Shown piece by piece: positions 22,601 to 35,800 of a stretch of DNA of 64,000 bases (position 1 is its first letter; every line of letters starts with the position of its first letter). The translations under genes were made by a program, and so were the position numbers. The notes under the pieces are model-generated. The model was not told where the DNA came from. It did not search any database and was given only the letters and a program-made list of their open reading frames with translations. Source of the stretch: Panaeolus papilionaceus (lineage: Eukaryota; Basidiomycota; Agaricomycetes; Agaricales); contig JADNRZ010000003.1 in NCBI GenBank assembly GCA_015501605.1, positions 434,001 to 498,000 of the forward strand. The letters run 5' to 3'.

Positions 22601-24615
22601 TCATCGTTAAACAGATAGCGGCTTGTCTTGTATTTCTTACCATCTGGGGCCACATCTGTTGTGACGCCATAATTGACTGCTTCTAGTCCTTCGACGGATT
22701 AGGCGCAACCATAGTATCTGGCGCGAAGTATCAACCAAAATGATTACTTGTCAAGCAGATGTTGAATAGACGACCAAGCCAGAAGACCATGAACTCTTCG
22801 TTCATTTGGCGGCGTTCAGCACTAGGTTCGCTGGCTCCTTTGTTTTTTCGAAAATCACACAAGCAGATCGGAACTAGTAAAGCCAAGAATGCCAGGTATG
22901 AGTGGCAAATTATCATGCAAGTCATTTTGGCTGACAGTGACTCAACAGTAGTATCAAGTTGACGAATCTTCGGCGTACGTTGACTCTTGCTTGTCTAGAC
23001 CTTGACTCCTTTGGTGGACCTCCGACCGTTGACATAGACAGAGAGTGTCAACACAACGCCTGAGGTCTCTTTTGGCGCCATACACACAGAGAATGAGTCA
23101 TTTTCACGGTACAGTAATTTAGTATGCCAAAATTGCTTTGGAGAACTGTTCAGAAATGACACCAGAGAACAATAAGTCAAGTTGATTGCGCAGAATGTGT
23201 AGCGTTTGAAGCCGCAAAGAATGAAATCGAATGGGGATATGGGAATCGGGGTTGCCACTGCGACAATCTGAACTGCACCAAGCTGGTGGCTCTGGTCACT
23301 GGTTGGTGGTGAGTTTTCGTCATCAGCGCCGGAAAAGGTAGTATGAAAGCCGAGCAGGTTCCCGTCATCAACACAACAGAAGGCCGATGCCGCAGATTCT
23401 TGGGTTTGGGCGGTCCGGCGTTACTCGAAAAGGTGTTGTGCTTGTCCGACCCGCTCATCCGGGGGTTTTTGTGTGCAGTGTTTGTGCAATGCGCAAGCAA
23501 TGTAGGCCTCAAGTAGGCCTACATCGGCTCTATTGCACTGTGTCCAAAGCTCATGAGTGGGCTAGGTTCAATTTGAGAGCATCTCAAGAAGGAAGACTGA
23601 GAATATGCAGACGATTGAAGGTTTTGACTCGAAGCTTGTTTAATGAATCCTCCGGCAAAGGATGAGTGATGCTCCAACAAATGTTCTTGCCCCATAAATT
23701 AAGCTTAGGGTCCTCGGAGGCTCGGAATGGATGAATTCCATTAAAGTACCATTAAAGCTTTGGAAATCGTTAATTGCTCGTGAAGGGAGATTTTGAATCG
23801 AACCTAATGGTGGGCAGCGCAGGAGGAGTGAAAGTAGGGGGCGCTGATGGAAAAAATCAACACACTAGCAGTAGACATTTTGAATGTGTGGTCACTGAGT
23901 GGATGTGTGGAGGAATTGTACCCGTTCAGCCAAGTATGTGGACAGTTGTTTTTCGGCATCAGCTGGAAGCCGCACTGAGAACCGACGGAACATGTTCGAG
24001 AAAAATATTCTGCCTTTGCTGGCAGTTTTAGCTTCTTGTCTATACATATACATAACCTTCGAACTTGGGCATACTTACAATTCATACCATATTTTTTTGT
24101 CGTACTTTATACTGATTAAAGTCGGTCTCGAAATGAGGGCTGGCGCCAATGCTTGTTGAAAGAACACAGATCTCGATTCTGAAGTTGTAAACGATCAAGA
24201 AGGGTAAGAGGTCAGGGTCGAAAAAAATCGCTTATCTGGCAAATGTGAGGTGAGGGACTTGGATCTGAAGAATTTCATGAGTGTGGGACGCAACACGTTT
24301 TGTGTTCTCCAGCGTGCGTTTGCGATCCCCTGCTCTCACGTAGGACTTGTTGTTGGTTTATTATTCGCTCCTTTACAAGTGGGTGTTGACCTTGAAACCT
24401 TTCTGCCCATCCGTAACCTACTTTTTCAGTTTCTGCATTCTAACCGGGCAATTTACGGCAACAAAGGGCTGCCTGGAAAATAGTCAGTTCAAACCTTTAT
24501 AAGCTCCATTGTATCCGGATTGAACACTTTTGCACCCAGATTGCTGTCGTCTTCACTGACGAACGCGTCCTTCGACCCCCTCCCTCCACAACACTTCGCG
24601 TCTTTCCGTTGACTA
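19609..24615. other. Five-kilobase gene-poor interval
   Basis: All open frames here are short (under about 110 codons) and none carries a recognisable domain, catalytic motif or plausible exon chain. I see no transposase, reverse transcriptase or integrase motifs and no tRNA with matching A and B boxes. Purine-rich and AT-rich stretches alternate. It may contain non-coding transcripts or decayed repeats that I cannot identify by eye. The last few hundred bases probably include the promoter of the next gene. Confidence 0.45.
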
Positions 24616-27199
24616 ATGTCAGGAATTTCTGCGCCCCGTCGTCTACGGACGAAAACATCCGACCTGGCCGACTTTTTTCGCAGTACAGGACCCTCATCGT
24701 CATCAAGTCAGCAAAAAGCGCCAAAAACCATCGATAATTCTGTTTCAACGCCCTCCATGATGCTTGAGGTACCCAGCCAAACCGATGACCCTAGTTCTAA
24801 GAAGAAAATCACGCGTATACCGCTCTTTGGAAGGTCAAGAAAGAAGTCTACGCATTCTGCGTCCGAACGCCCAGATGTAACAGCATCGACGAGTATTGTG
24901 AGGGATTCTGCAGATGTTGCATATCAGTCAAGTAGACCGACAAGCAGTAGCGATCGGTGAGTTTATGTTCGAATTGTCCTCAATTTCCTTTCTCGGATCT
25001 CGTCATTTCCACCACCGTCTGCGCGTTAACGATGTTAGCGCCGTTCGTGATGGCCAAACCAATTCATTGACAAGGCATTGCATTCAGATGGAATAATTTC
25101 TAAAAAGACAGAAAAACTAATATTTATCTTTTAGACAGCCATCTGAACCCTCAATACCTGCGTCTCCCACTGTCACCACCAAGGCACAGGACGGGACTAG
25201 CAAAACGCATGCTCCGTCTCTCACGTCAAAGTTTGCGGCTCATTTCTCGCATGCCCGGTCGTCCAAGATCCTGCGGATGTCGGAGACGGAACCTGCACCC
25301 GTCGTTGTAGTTGCATCATCTCCACCGTCTTCAGGACTTGCCCCACCGAGTCCACGCTCATCATCATTCGAGTCAGGTTCATCTCGTAACAGCAAAGCTC
25401 GTTCAACAACTCCGCGTCCCAGTAAACCCACAATAACCGTCTCGCCCTCTCCCGACCTGTCAGAATTTAAAGACTTGTTTGTGAAAGAGACACCCGTCGA
25501 TGCTCCGGTCTCAAATGCTCAAGCAAGCAGCGGCGTCACGCAGTCATCACCGCCTTCAAGTCCTCGTTCAAGACTGCCCTCAGAACAGCCAGTTTACCCA
25601 AGACGCGGTCAAACACCGGCTTCTGCTATTGCTGCAGCTGTCCGTCATGGGCAAAGTCCAAGCTTGGCTGAAGAACGTCCACCCAGCACGTCATCAAGAA
25701 ATTCACGCCGAACCACAGACTCAGATAAGAGTCAGGACAACACTGATACTGCATCGACACCTAGAAATTCAGACCACACAGACTCCCCGCGCCCTGCTGT
25801 GCCTGAGAAGGACAGGATGTTGCCTCCTTCTCTTCAGCGGCGAACGTCGCTAGCCACATCATCGCCTTCGGAGCGCATAGCTTCCCCGTTGATACGATCG
25901 AGAACGAAGACATCAATCCCTGCAGCTCGCACAAAGCCTCCGACTGCACCTCTACCCTTACCACCCCCACCTAACTTTAGGCCGCCTGTTCCACCCGATT
26001 CCCCATCCATCCCTTCGCCAAAACTGCCGTCCAGGCCTACTACTAGCCCCAAGACCGTCCCGAAACCCATCCAGATTTTGAATCCAATTCCTAGTCCACA
26101 GAGTCCTGCGTTCCCTTCCAAAGATCTTGGCCGACGACGTGCGCACACCATTGGAGCCGTGACCGGCACTCCGCAGTCGCCACTATCACGCACAGCTGTA
26201 ACCAGATCCGATTTGGATGTGATCTCCGCTTCACCAACAAGCCCAGTCAGGTTCTCAGCTGATACCCTCAACATCGATCTAGCCACCGCTAGGGAATTGC
26301 GCGAAGCACTCCAAGTCCGCAATAAAGAGTTCGATGAACTATCGGCTTATGTGCTTAAAATGACACAAGCTCATCTTCAAGAAGTTGCCACGTTGGAGAA
26401 GAAGATTTTCTTGCTAGAGAAGGAGGTTATTCGTCGTGACAAGGAAATCACAGGCTTGAAATATGTGATTAACGACGATGATACACCCGCTCACACGAAG
26501 CCTCCCACTAGTCTTATCAATCGCTCACGATTTTCTACGACATCATCACTTACGGCTGATTCGGACCAGGATGCGACGAACAGGAGAAGCGCTCCTCCTG
26601 GTTCTTATCGACGCCCAAACTACCAGAGTGATTCTGGGAACGAGTCTCATGCTAACTCTGGAGCGGAGTCTCTCCGTGCGTCTCAATCTGGCGCTTCTGG
26701 TAGTGAATCAACCAACCTGAATAGCAAAAGGATACGAAGGCCTTATGGTCTGGGTGAATCTGCATACAATCTAATACGCTCGGGAACTCGTCGCTCTTGC
26801 AAGGTTCCACCGGCAGCAGCTAAAAGTGACGGTGAAGGCACCCAGAGTCCTGGGAAGCGCGCCTCTGTTTCTACCATGTCTGTTTCACCATCGTCGTCAA
26901 CGTCATCCCTCCTTCCTCCAAGTCCCAGTATCACAATGTCCTCTCTTTCTGCTATCCCTGAAGGTACTGGTTCCGTGGGCCTCAAACCCTCTCGTTATGA
27001 AACATCAGATCCAGAAGACCGCCGCGCGTCTCGTGCGGCCCATCGAATCTCGACGTCGTCCATGGCTAGCTCATCCACTGCCGCCAGCAGCGTTTACTCT
27101 GCAAACATCAAACGAAGCCGGCCTACATCCATCGCTCAGGTTCTGGAAAAAACGCCAAACATGGACGATGTACTTGAAAAACTTCGTCCCTTTGCCTGA
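24616..27199 (+). CDS. Disordered Ser/Pro-rich protein with central coiled coil
   Basis: Two exons, 24616-24956 and 25135-27199, joined through a GTGAGT...TTTTAG intron (split Arg codon); 801 residues. The N-terminus has a basic patch (KKKITRIPLFGRSRKKS). Most of the protein is low-complexity Ser, Pro and Thr with many SP/TP sites (TPRPSKPTITVSPSP, PPPPNFRPPVPPDSP), typical of phosphorylated scaffolds. At roughly residues 460-520 a coiled coil appears (ATARELREALQVRNKEFDEL, then EKKIFLLEKEVIRRDKEI). A short conserved-looking end (SIAQVLEKTPNMDDVLEKLR) closes the chain. I do not recognise a named family. The proline-rich tracts could bind SH3 domains, and a polarity or cytoskeletal scaffold is a possibility, but that is inference from composition only. 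Confidence 0.75.
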
Positions 27200-29850
27200 G
27201 TGTTGGCTATTCTTCAGCTTATTCATTTCTCTCCCCCACTGCACTATCCCCTACATCCTCATCTCCATTGCGCATTGTCTCTGCTTTCTGTCGCATCTTC
27301 ACGCTCCCTCATCCTCATCTACATCATTGATGCATCACACTCACGCTCCTTACACTCATCATCTGGTACTGCAAATGCACGCATTCCTTTTCATCTATTC
27401 TTTTTCACTGGCAACCCCATCACAGTGTGCTGACCACCCTCGCTATTTACCTCCCTTATTTTATTTGCTTCCAGTCTGGCACTCGAGAACCTGTTGCTAT
27501 TCGGCGTACCCTCCTTAATTTACTTTGTATTTCAGCAACCCTCGCCGCTACTCTCATTCAACCCCCCAGCAGGATCGTGTAACATAACTCCGCTTATTCT
27601 GATCTCATCCATCATACACTTTACCCAATTTTCTTCCATACCCACATTTCATATCGCTCGCATTTAACAGACATCATCCTAGTTTTCTACTTACCGGATT
27701 TTACTTCTTAATTTGCTCTCAGGATTTATTCGTATTAGTGTGTAAATTTTATTATTATTGTCCTTGGGTTTTAGGACGAGGTTTTCATGCTCCATGATCA
27801 TGCGCGATGTCTCTTTGCACAAGTGAGAGTTTGGTGTGTATACGTCAAATTTCAAAAGATACGTGGGAGTCCAGTGTGGATGAGGAGGGCATGTCTTTTT
27901 TAATTAATCAGAGGGTTGGTTTTTCGGTACGCAGGTGTGTGGATAGGTGTGGACTCTTGGATGTTGGTGGGCTGTTGTCTGCCTTTGCGTTGATTCGTTG
28001 ATATCTTTTCCCCATCCCACGTATCAATCTAATCCATCCGGAGCTGAATATTGCCTTTTCTTTGTTAGAACCGTCATCATCCATCAGAATTCCCGAGCAC
28101 CTCCAACCTGTAGATGGCACTCAGCGCATTCAAGTTTCTACATAAAACTCAAGGTTTAAATATCAAACTGAGCGCCGCCAAAGCCGTTATCTCAGTCTGT
28201 TTGGTAGTGCTCAACCTCAAACAGTGTTATTGCCTGAGCATGACGCCGCGTATTCAGGAAGAACCGCTCAATAACCCTCTTGTACAGCACCACGATGATG
28301 ATCGTCGCCTCCGACATTTCGATCCGATATGTTTAATTGAAAGCGTCACCCGGTCCGAGGCTTGTGAGCCTAGGAATCTTGACAGTTGTTTAAAAAAAGT
28401 AAAATTGAACGTCTGTAGTTCTTTGAACTTGCTCAGAGGGGCCACAAGTGTTCATCCCAAGGCGTTCAAGACCTGAGAGGCACTCAGTGAGGTTTTTGCT
28501 CAAAATCGCTATTGGACGACTGAGCACTCCGATCGGATCCCTATTTCCGAACGAAGACAAGCAGAGAGACCTTTTTATTTCTAAAAAAATGGTTAAGTGA
28601 TTGAGAAACTCCGAATCTCCAACAGGATTCCACATCTAACTGAACGGCCCTTTTTGCGGTACTCAACTTGGCTGTATGATGAGGAATATATGTGCGATGG
28701 GCACCATCAGCAAGGTACACACCAGTTACACAGTACAGAGCACTCTCCTTGAAAAGTCCAGGTCCAAGAGTATCAGTAATTAAGCTTCTGTTAAGTAAAG
28801 TGGTGTCCATGACATTCAGGAATCAGATGTCGCTGTTCGTATCCATGCTGAGCGCCACAAAAGCATTAAGTAGATGTTCCTACTCATTATTCATTCCACA
28901 TAGCCGCATGGGCGAAGATATCCGATGATGGTGTAAGTATTGATTGTGGGACGACGTTGGCTGGGCATCAACGGTCATACAGGTCACAGAAAAATGAATC
29001 GTTCGGCCTTTTCACCATCAGAAATATTGAATCCATCCTGTAAATATAGTGGACGCTGAGTGATAATACACATAGCACCATTGAGAATTTGTGGCAGTTC
29101 GTCCATAGGACTAATGTGGCTTGATGTGATGTAGAGGGCACGTCGTGCTCGCATGTGGTGCAGTAAATAGAGCAGATATATGGACTAAGACTTTATATGA
29201 GAGCCCTGAGCGCAGATAAATCTGAAACCATCAGGGTTGACTTTCAGGTATGGGTAAAATAAGCTCGAGAACCACGGATGGCCACACGATTCAGATATCT
29301 GGTCGCCGACATGCACCAGGGTGGATTTGGGCAATCATACTCTTGTGTAATTGTCATGTCGTGTAGGATATATAGACTGATGACACTTCATGAAAGGGCT
29401 GCAAACATTGCAGTTAATCGCGGACAGATGGATGTGCGTCAAGTGTAGATTGTTTTAGCAGTGTGTTTGACGACTAGAGAAGCCAAGTCGTGTTGGAAGA
29501 TATGCTTTATACAAAATTCCAGATTTAAGCTTGCATAGTGTGGCACAGGACGAACGTCAAGAGCAAGTTAAGAGACAAGAGTAAATCCAAGTGACAGCTT
29601 TGCTGATTGTGGGGATCGTCAACTCGCCTGATCGGAGTTCAATTGAAGTTGATTGCGGATCATTCCGCTAAACTCCGACAACGGCACGTGTCATCATGAA
29701 CTGAAGGTAACGCCTCGTGCTCGTCAACGACAACGTTCAGCAACATCGCCCTGACCTCGAGGACGACGGTGAACCGGCAGTGAGTGATCTATCGGTTATA
29801 ATTATGAATTATCATCTCACATTATAAAAATAAATTAGACTTTCGTCGCG
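27200..29850. other. Intergenic region
   Basis: The first ~550 bases are pyrimidine-rich and look like a 3' untranslated region. Beyond that only small frames without domains occur. AT-rich sequence at 29790-29848 (including CATTATAAAAATAAATTAG) immediately precedes the start of the large gene and probably contains its core promoter. Confidence 0.5.
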
Positions 29851-32800
29851 ATGCAGTCTTTTTTGTCCAAGGTCTTTGGACGTAAAAAGGACGACAGGGA
29901 TGGATCACCGACACAATTATCTCCAGGAGAATTATTAGGCGAAAGATTTGAAGCTATATCACCAAACGTCTCTCCGAGTGCTGCCAAGTTTCTGGAACTG
30001 GATCCGAAGCTCAATAGTGCAGGAGAGTCCAGCAAAGACCCCGGTTTCTCACTATTTCGTCCCAAGTCGCGCCCTTCTTCACCAGAAACCAAGTCAAAGC
30101 GACATGACACCCTTCCACAGCTTTCACTAGCCTTCTTGGAAACTAATGGACCCCTCTCTCCAGCAGCCGACTTTGTCCGTGAAGCTGACCCAGATATTTC
30201 AGTTTTGTTGAGCGATGCAATCATTGGGCAGCGAAAATTGAATCCTCTTGAAGCTCTTGTTTTAATCAGAGCGTGCTCTCAGGCAATAATTGCTCGAGGT
30301 GAGTGTTTTCCCTGTAGTCTGTATTTAGGTTCCTTATCTTGCAAATGCTCAGGTCTGGAAACACTTGGAGTCATGCATCCTCATTGGTATTCGGCTTCAC
30401 CAGACGTTCAACGTCGTCTTATTTCCCAATTCATTAATTCCTTAAATGCGGAATCGACAACATCACCGACTTCTAGTTCACCCACAACGGCTTTTGAATC
30501 AGAGATGTCGTTTACACGTCCTCACGACGTTGCGGCCGTTCTACGCTGGGGATTGCGCCATCTTCAGTTAGATGGTGACCATCTTGGTAAAGATGACACC
30601 TGGTACACCAAGTTCCTCGAAGCAGAAGCAACTGCAGACTACCCTTTGAAGGCATTTTCGGAACAACTTGCACCGCATTTACCACCGGCCCACCTTGAGG
30701 TCCTCACCAGCACACTAGAGATATTCTCATCTCTAGCCGCTCATGCCGAAGCGAACAGCACATCCGGTAGCAAGCTGTCGAAGATATTTGGATTATGGCT
30801 CCTAGTCTCGCAGCGGGTGGATAGCAAGGATGACTTCCATGCCTTTTACCAGAGGTGGGAGCGAATGGGCCGGATGCTCGAACACTTGTTTTTAGCCCGA
30901 ATCAGGTAACTTTTATTTATTCGGTGGGTTTCAAAGATGCTGAACATCACATAGGGATGATTCCGCTGATCGAAGAATGCCCGTTCGCTTACTGGAGCTT
31001 GTGCGACAATACCCCTATACCAAGGGCCTTTCGAATCCCATGACTGATGTGAAGCTTCTCGCTCGTCCACGGATCACCACGACCCCTTATGATGCTCTCT
31101 TTGTCCGCTTGGAGGTTGAACTACCTTCTGAGAAGCGTCGCCCGAAACACAAGATCAACCCCCTTACCTTACTCGCCGACGCGTTCTCCTTGCAGATAGA
31201 GGGTGAACATGCAGAGCTCTGGAGCATCATCACATCGGAGTCTAAGCATGGTAGCAGTCCATCTCCCCTTAGCAACGTCTTTGCAGACGAAACTATCAGG
31301 TTCCTATCTATGGTTCCTGGAACAGATGGCGGTGAAGTGCCAGTCAAGTCACCTACGTTCAGCATATTCGCAGGTGGTGTCCTTTCACCTCATAAACGTT
31401 CCGCTACAGCTATCGAGAAGGGAAAGGGGAAACTAGCCCCTACTGTTGTCTCTGGTCATGTCAAGCCCGCAACAGATCCCACGCCTGTGTCTGCACTTTC
31501 GCCATTGGACCTTACACAAGATTGGGATCAATTCTCAACTTCTGGGTTCTTCGAAGTCAGCCCTGCTATAGTTCCTCTGGCGTCGACGTTATTTGACAAT
31601 GACGTAGAGAAAACTATCCCGCCAGACCCGCCTGTGGCTGTATCACTATCTCGCAGCATTTCACGCAGATCCAGCAAGAGCAGGCGAAGTCGACATGCCA
31701 AATCTCCATCAACTACATCGCCGAGGAAGAGCGAAGAAACTATTCGTCCTACACCCGCCGAAGGCTCGAGCGCCGCACCAGCCCCCTCTCCACCCCAGCA
31801 GGATACCCTGCCCTTGACCAAAGCCACCCAAGTCCAGATCATCCAAATTGACGAAGCATTTGTTGATTTCTGGAGTGACGCGCTGCTTGATCCTATCAGC
31901 TCAGATTGGCCCACGTTTATTATCTGCAAGTTCAAGTCATCTCTTGTACCAAAGCTGGTGGTAGGCTTGCCGCAGGAAGGCCGAACAGCGAAAACCTTAA
32001 AATGGCTTATCCTCGAACATGTTCACACCGTGAAACCTCCTTTGCCCCCTGCTCCCGTTGAGGTCGCCCGACCTCGTGCTTCATCCCCCAGCTCCGAGTC
32101 TATGTCCCCCAAGAAACGATTCAGCTTCTGGAGTATGAACCGCAGTCTTTCTGGATCATCCGTTGGCTCTCAGAAGGGAAAGAACAAGGCTAAATCTCCG
32201 ATAGCCGTTGGTGAGATGGGCGAACTGCTCGAAGAGGGTAGCAGCGGATCAAGTAGCAGCAAATCACCCATTTCTAGAATTCGCAAGTCGCTCGATATCT
32301 CGAGGAAACCCACCGAAAGTCCAACGCTGAAGAAGGCCGAATCAATGACGGTTATCAAGGAGGCTGCACCTGTTGCTCTTGCTGCCGGTGTTGCTGTCGC
32401 TGGTGTTGCAGCTGTAGTCACGCTTAACGAGGAGAATAAGGATGACAGCCAACCCCCTGTCGCTCAAGAGACTCTTGAAGAAGCTAAACCGGAGGATTTT
32501 GCCGAACGAGGACCTACACCTTCTGATGCAGAACCTGTGCCGACACAGGATGAGGACGCTGTTGTCACTGTGAGCTCTGATGCGGTCATCGAGCAGACGA
32601 CAGAGATTCAACTAGAGGCGGAAGCACCCACTGTCTCTGAGCCCTTGCCTGAAGTCAGTGGTGACAGTCAGGTTGCTGACAAGGATGGGGGTGTGGTGAA
32701 TGATCTTGGTTCGTAGATCGTGCTGTACATATCAAGAATTCGTCGTTGACTCTCAACAGGAGCATCTGTTATCACTACTGAGACCTCTCAGCCAGCGCAG

Positions 32801-35800
32801 GTCCAAGAACAAGACGGTACAGGTGCGCACACAGTACAATCTTTGCCACAAAACTATATAACTAATATATTTTACGTCTTATCAAGTTGCTGAAGTTGAG
32901 TCAGCTGTTCACGAGGACGTTGTTGAATCACCCGCCCCTAGCGTGGATGCTCAAAATGCCCCTGATTTAGAACAGGAGTCATCAGCAGAAATTGCACCCC
33001 AAGAAGCCATTCAACCGGAGGCAGAGGCAGAGGCAGCTGAACAGCCTGAACCAGACAGTCATGACACGATAATTGAGGAGCGTCAAGTTGAAGGTAAGCA
33101 TATTGATTAAGCTGTCAAACTTGGACTCACTATCTTCTGCAGCCACTCAGGATAACAAGCAACCGTCCGTGACCCATGAAGAAGCTCAAGAGATCCCTTC
33201 GGCCGAACATGTTGTCCCATCCTACCATGAAGAAGCTGCAGCAGCCCACGGCGAACAATCTTTCAGTGCTTCTTTGCCTGACTCCGCTGTTGCACAGGTC
33301 ATGGAGGAACAAGCAGAGGAGACGGCCGCTTCTCCTGATGTAATCCCTGTCGATGATGGTCTGACGGTGGATACAGTCGAGAGGAATGTCGAGTCCTCTC
33401 ACGAACATGATGGAACCGCACCCATTGAGGAGCACGGCGCTGTTGCTGATGTCGCTGCAACTGGTTTGTTGGCCCCGCTCACGTCATCTTGCACAATGCT
33501 CATTTTTTTTTGTTGTAACAGAGCAACTCGCTGTTGCTGCTTCAGACGAATCCACACCACCCCGGAGTCTTGAGGATCAGGCAGATGCAGGTGCGTCTTC
33601 TCATCTTTCTCCAAGTCAACATGGTTATCTAACTGCATTCTAAAGTTATCCCTGCTGAGACCTCCATCGAAACTGAGGGCCCAGTGCCTTCCGTTGCCTC
33701 AGACGTTGAAGCCATTGCTGCTCAGCAAAGTGTAGAGGAGAAGGAAATCGTCACAGAGCAACCATCTGCAGAGACCGAGACGCAGGTAGTAACTCACACC
33801 GACGTTGCCGCAACGCCACAGGAATCTGAATTAGACCCAACCCCTGCTGAACAACCTGAAGAATTGAATGCACTTGAAAAGGTGACTCAGCCTAAAGGTG
33901 AGCTCATCCTTTCAGTTGCTCCAAGTTAATATGTTTATTGATCCATATATTTTATCAAGGTGCGGAAGCCCGTGAACCTGTCGATGACGCGAAGATTGTA
34001 AACGAACAAGAGTTATTTGACGAAGTCACTCCAGCAAAGGATGTCGAGGGTCCCTCAGATACCCGGTCTGAGCCAACGGAGCATATCCAAATTACCAGCG
34101 AAGAAAATAAGGCTGATGACCAACCTAACTCGATTGCAGAGACTGTGGAAGAACGCAAACCGCTCGTTGTTGAAGGAGAGTCTGCGCCACTTGAGACCGA
34201 CGATCCCCCCTCACTCGAACATGGCGACATCGTGGACTCGATGCAGGCCACTACTGGTAAGTAACTCAGCCCCATCTGGCCTTATGGACCCCCAACCTTG
34301 TAACAGATTCTGTTCCTGAGTTGCCCGAAGAAACGTCCCAACCTCAGATTGAAGAGACGCAACAGGTTATAAGTACGTCTTTTCTCTAACTTCATGGCGA
34401 AGTCAACCTAATTTATACACATCCTCAAGATACCGATGCCTATATACCTGCCGATTCAGCAAAGCTAGCTCTTGCAAGCAACGTTGATACCGAGGCCGTT
34501 GTTGAGACGGAGGACGCTGACACTGAGCCCGCTATCACTCAGGATTTACCAGCAGAGCCTGCGAGCGATGCCGCTCCTCAAGTTGACGCTGTTCAGCAAT
34601 CTGTAGCAGCTGAACAAGATTCTCTCGTCACTGAGCAGCCTGAAGAGGCGAACACGGTGAACGAACCTGAAGCTGCTCTTGTCCAAGGTAAATCTATTAT
34701 CTGTCTGTAGAAAGTCTATCTGGCTGTTACTCATATGCTTCTCTCTTCAAGACACGGAAATTGTCACCGCTGCCAATAATGTGGAGCTCACAAATGAGGA
34801 ACATTTGCGCGCTGCTTCCGAAGGCAACGACGCCCCAGAGGTTGTCAGTCCCGAATCTTCGGGAAATATTGAACACAGCCTAGATGAGCAACTGGCAGAT
34901 AATGTGCCCGTGATTGAGACCACTGAGAACGTCGTTGCGTCCTCTTCTGAAGTCCATGATGACAACTTATCCACAGAGAAAGATGCGGACATTCTTGCCG
35001 ATACTTCTGGTTGGTTATGCGTGCTCAAGCTATGGAATATTGCTGATGATGGTTTCAACAGGAACATCAGCTAATGTTGCATTGGGTGAACCCACTCCAG
35101 CAGGAGCTGGAATTCAAGAGGCATCTGGTGCGTATCTCCTTATTTTTGTGGGCATTTGAATTGACTTGTGCCATCTCCGAACTAGTTGTTGATCATGAGA
35201 CTCCAATCAATGTCAGCCAAGATGTCGACGGTGCGGAAACCGAAGGCGTCAATGAACCATCTAGCATTGAGGCTACAACTGAAGTTTTGGCTGAGACGCT
35301 ACCCAGTGAGCAACCTCAAGAATCCAGCGATGTTGGCATTTTGGAAAAGGTTCAGGTTGAGAGTGAGTCCATGTGTTCATATTTGAATGTATTTTTATCT
35401 ACAACACGGTGTAGGCGATGTGGACGACTCAAAATCAACCCCTGCCCCAGTAACTGTCCTCGACGAGGTCCAAAACGATTCCATTGAGCAAATCATGAGT
35501 CCCCCACTCGAGAAGGAAAACACAGATAATCATGAAGACGTCAGCCCATCTGTGCCCAATACTGAACCAGCCGTGGCCGCAACACTCAACGAAACTGCAC
35601 CGTCTTTGGAAGATGTCCTTCCACATGACGAACTTGGAGCCGACGCTGTTGCGGATATTACTGCACCCTCTTCCGAAGGTATCGTGGGAGGAACCTCTGT
35701 TGACCAAGATGAGACAGTTGTCGGAGAGGAAGCGACGCAGGCGCAACCCGTTGGTTTGTACCCTGAAATCTTCATTCCATGCTGTGCAGCTAATTCCTGC

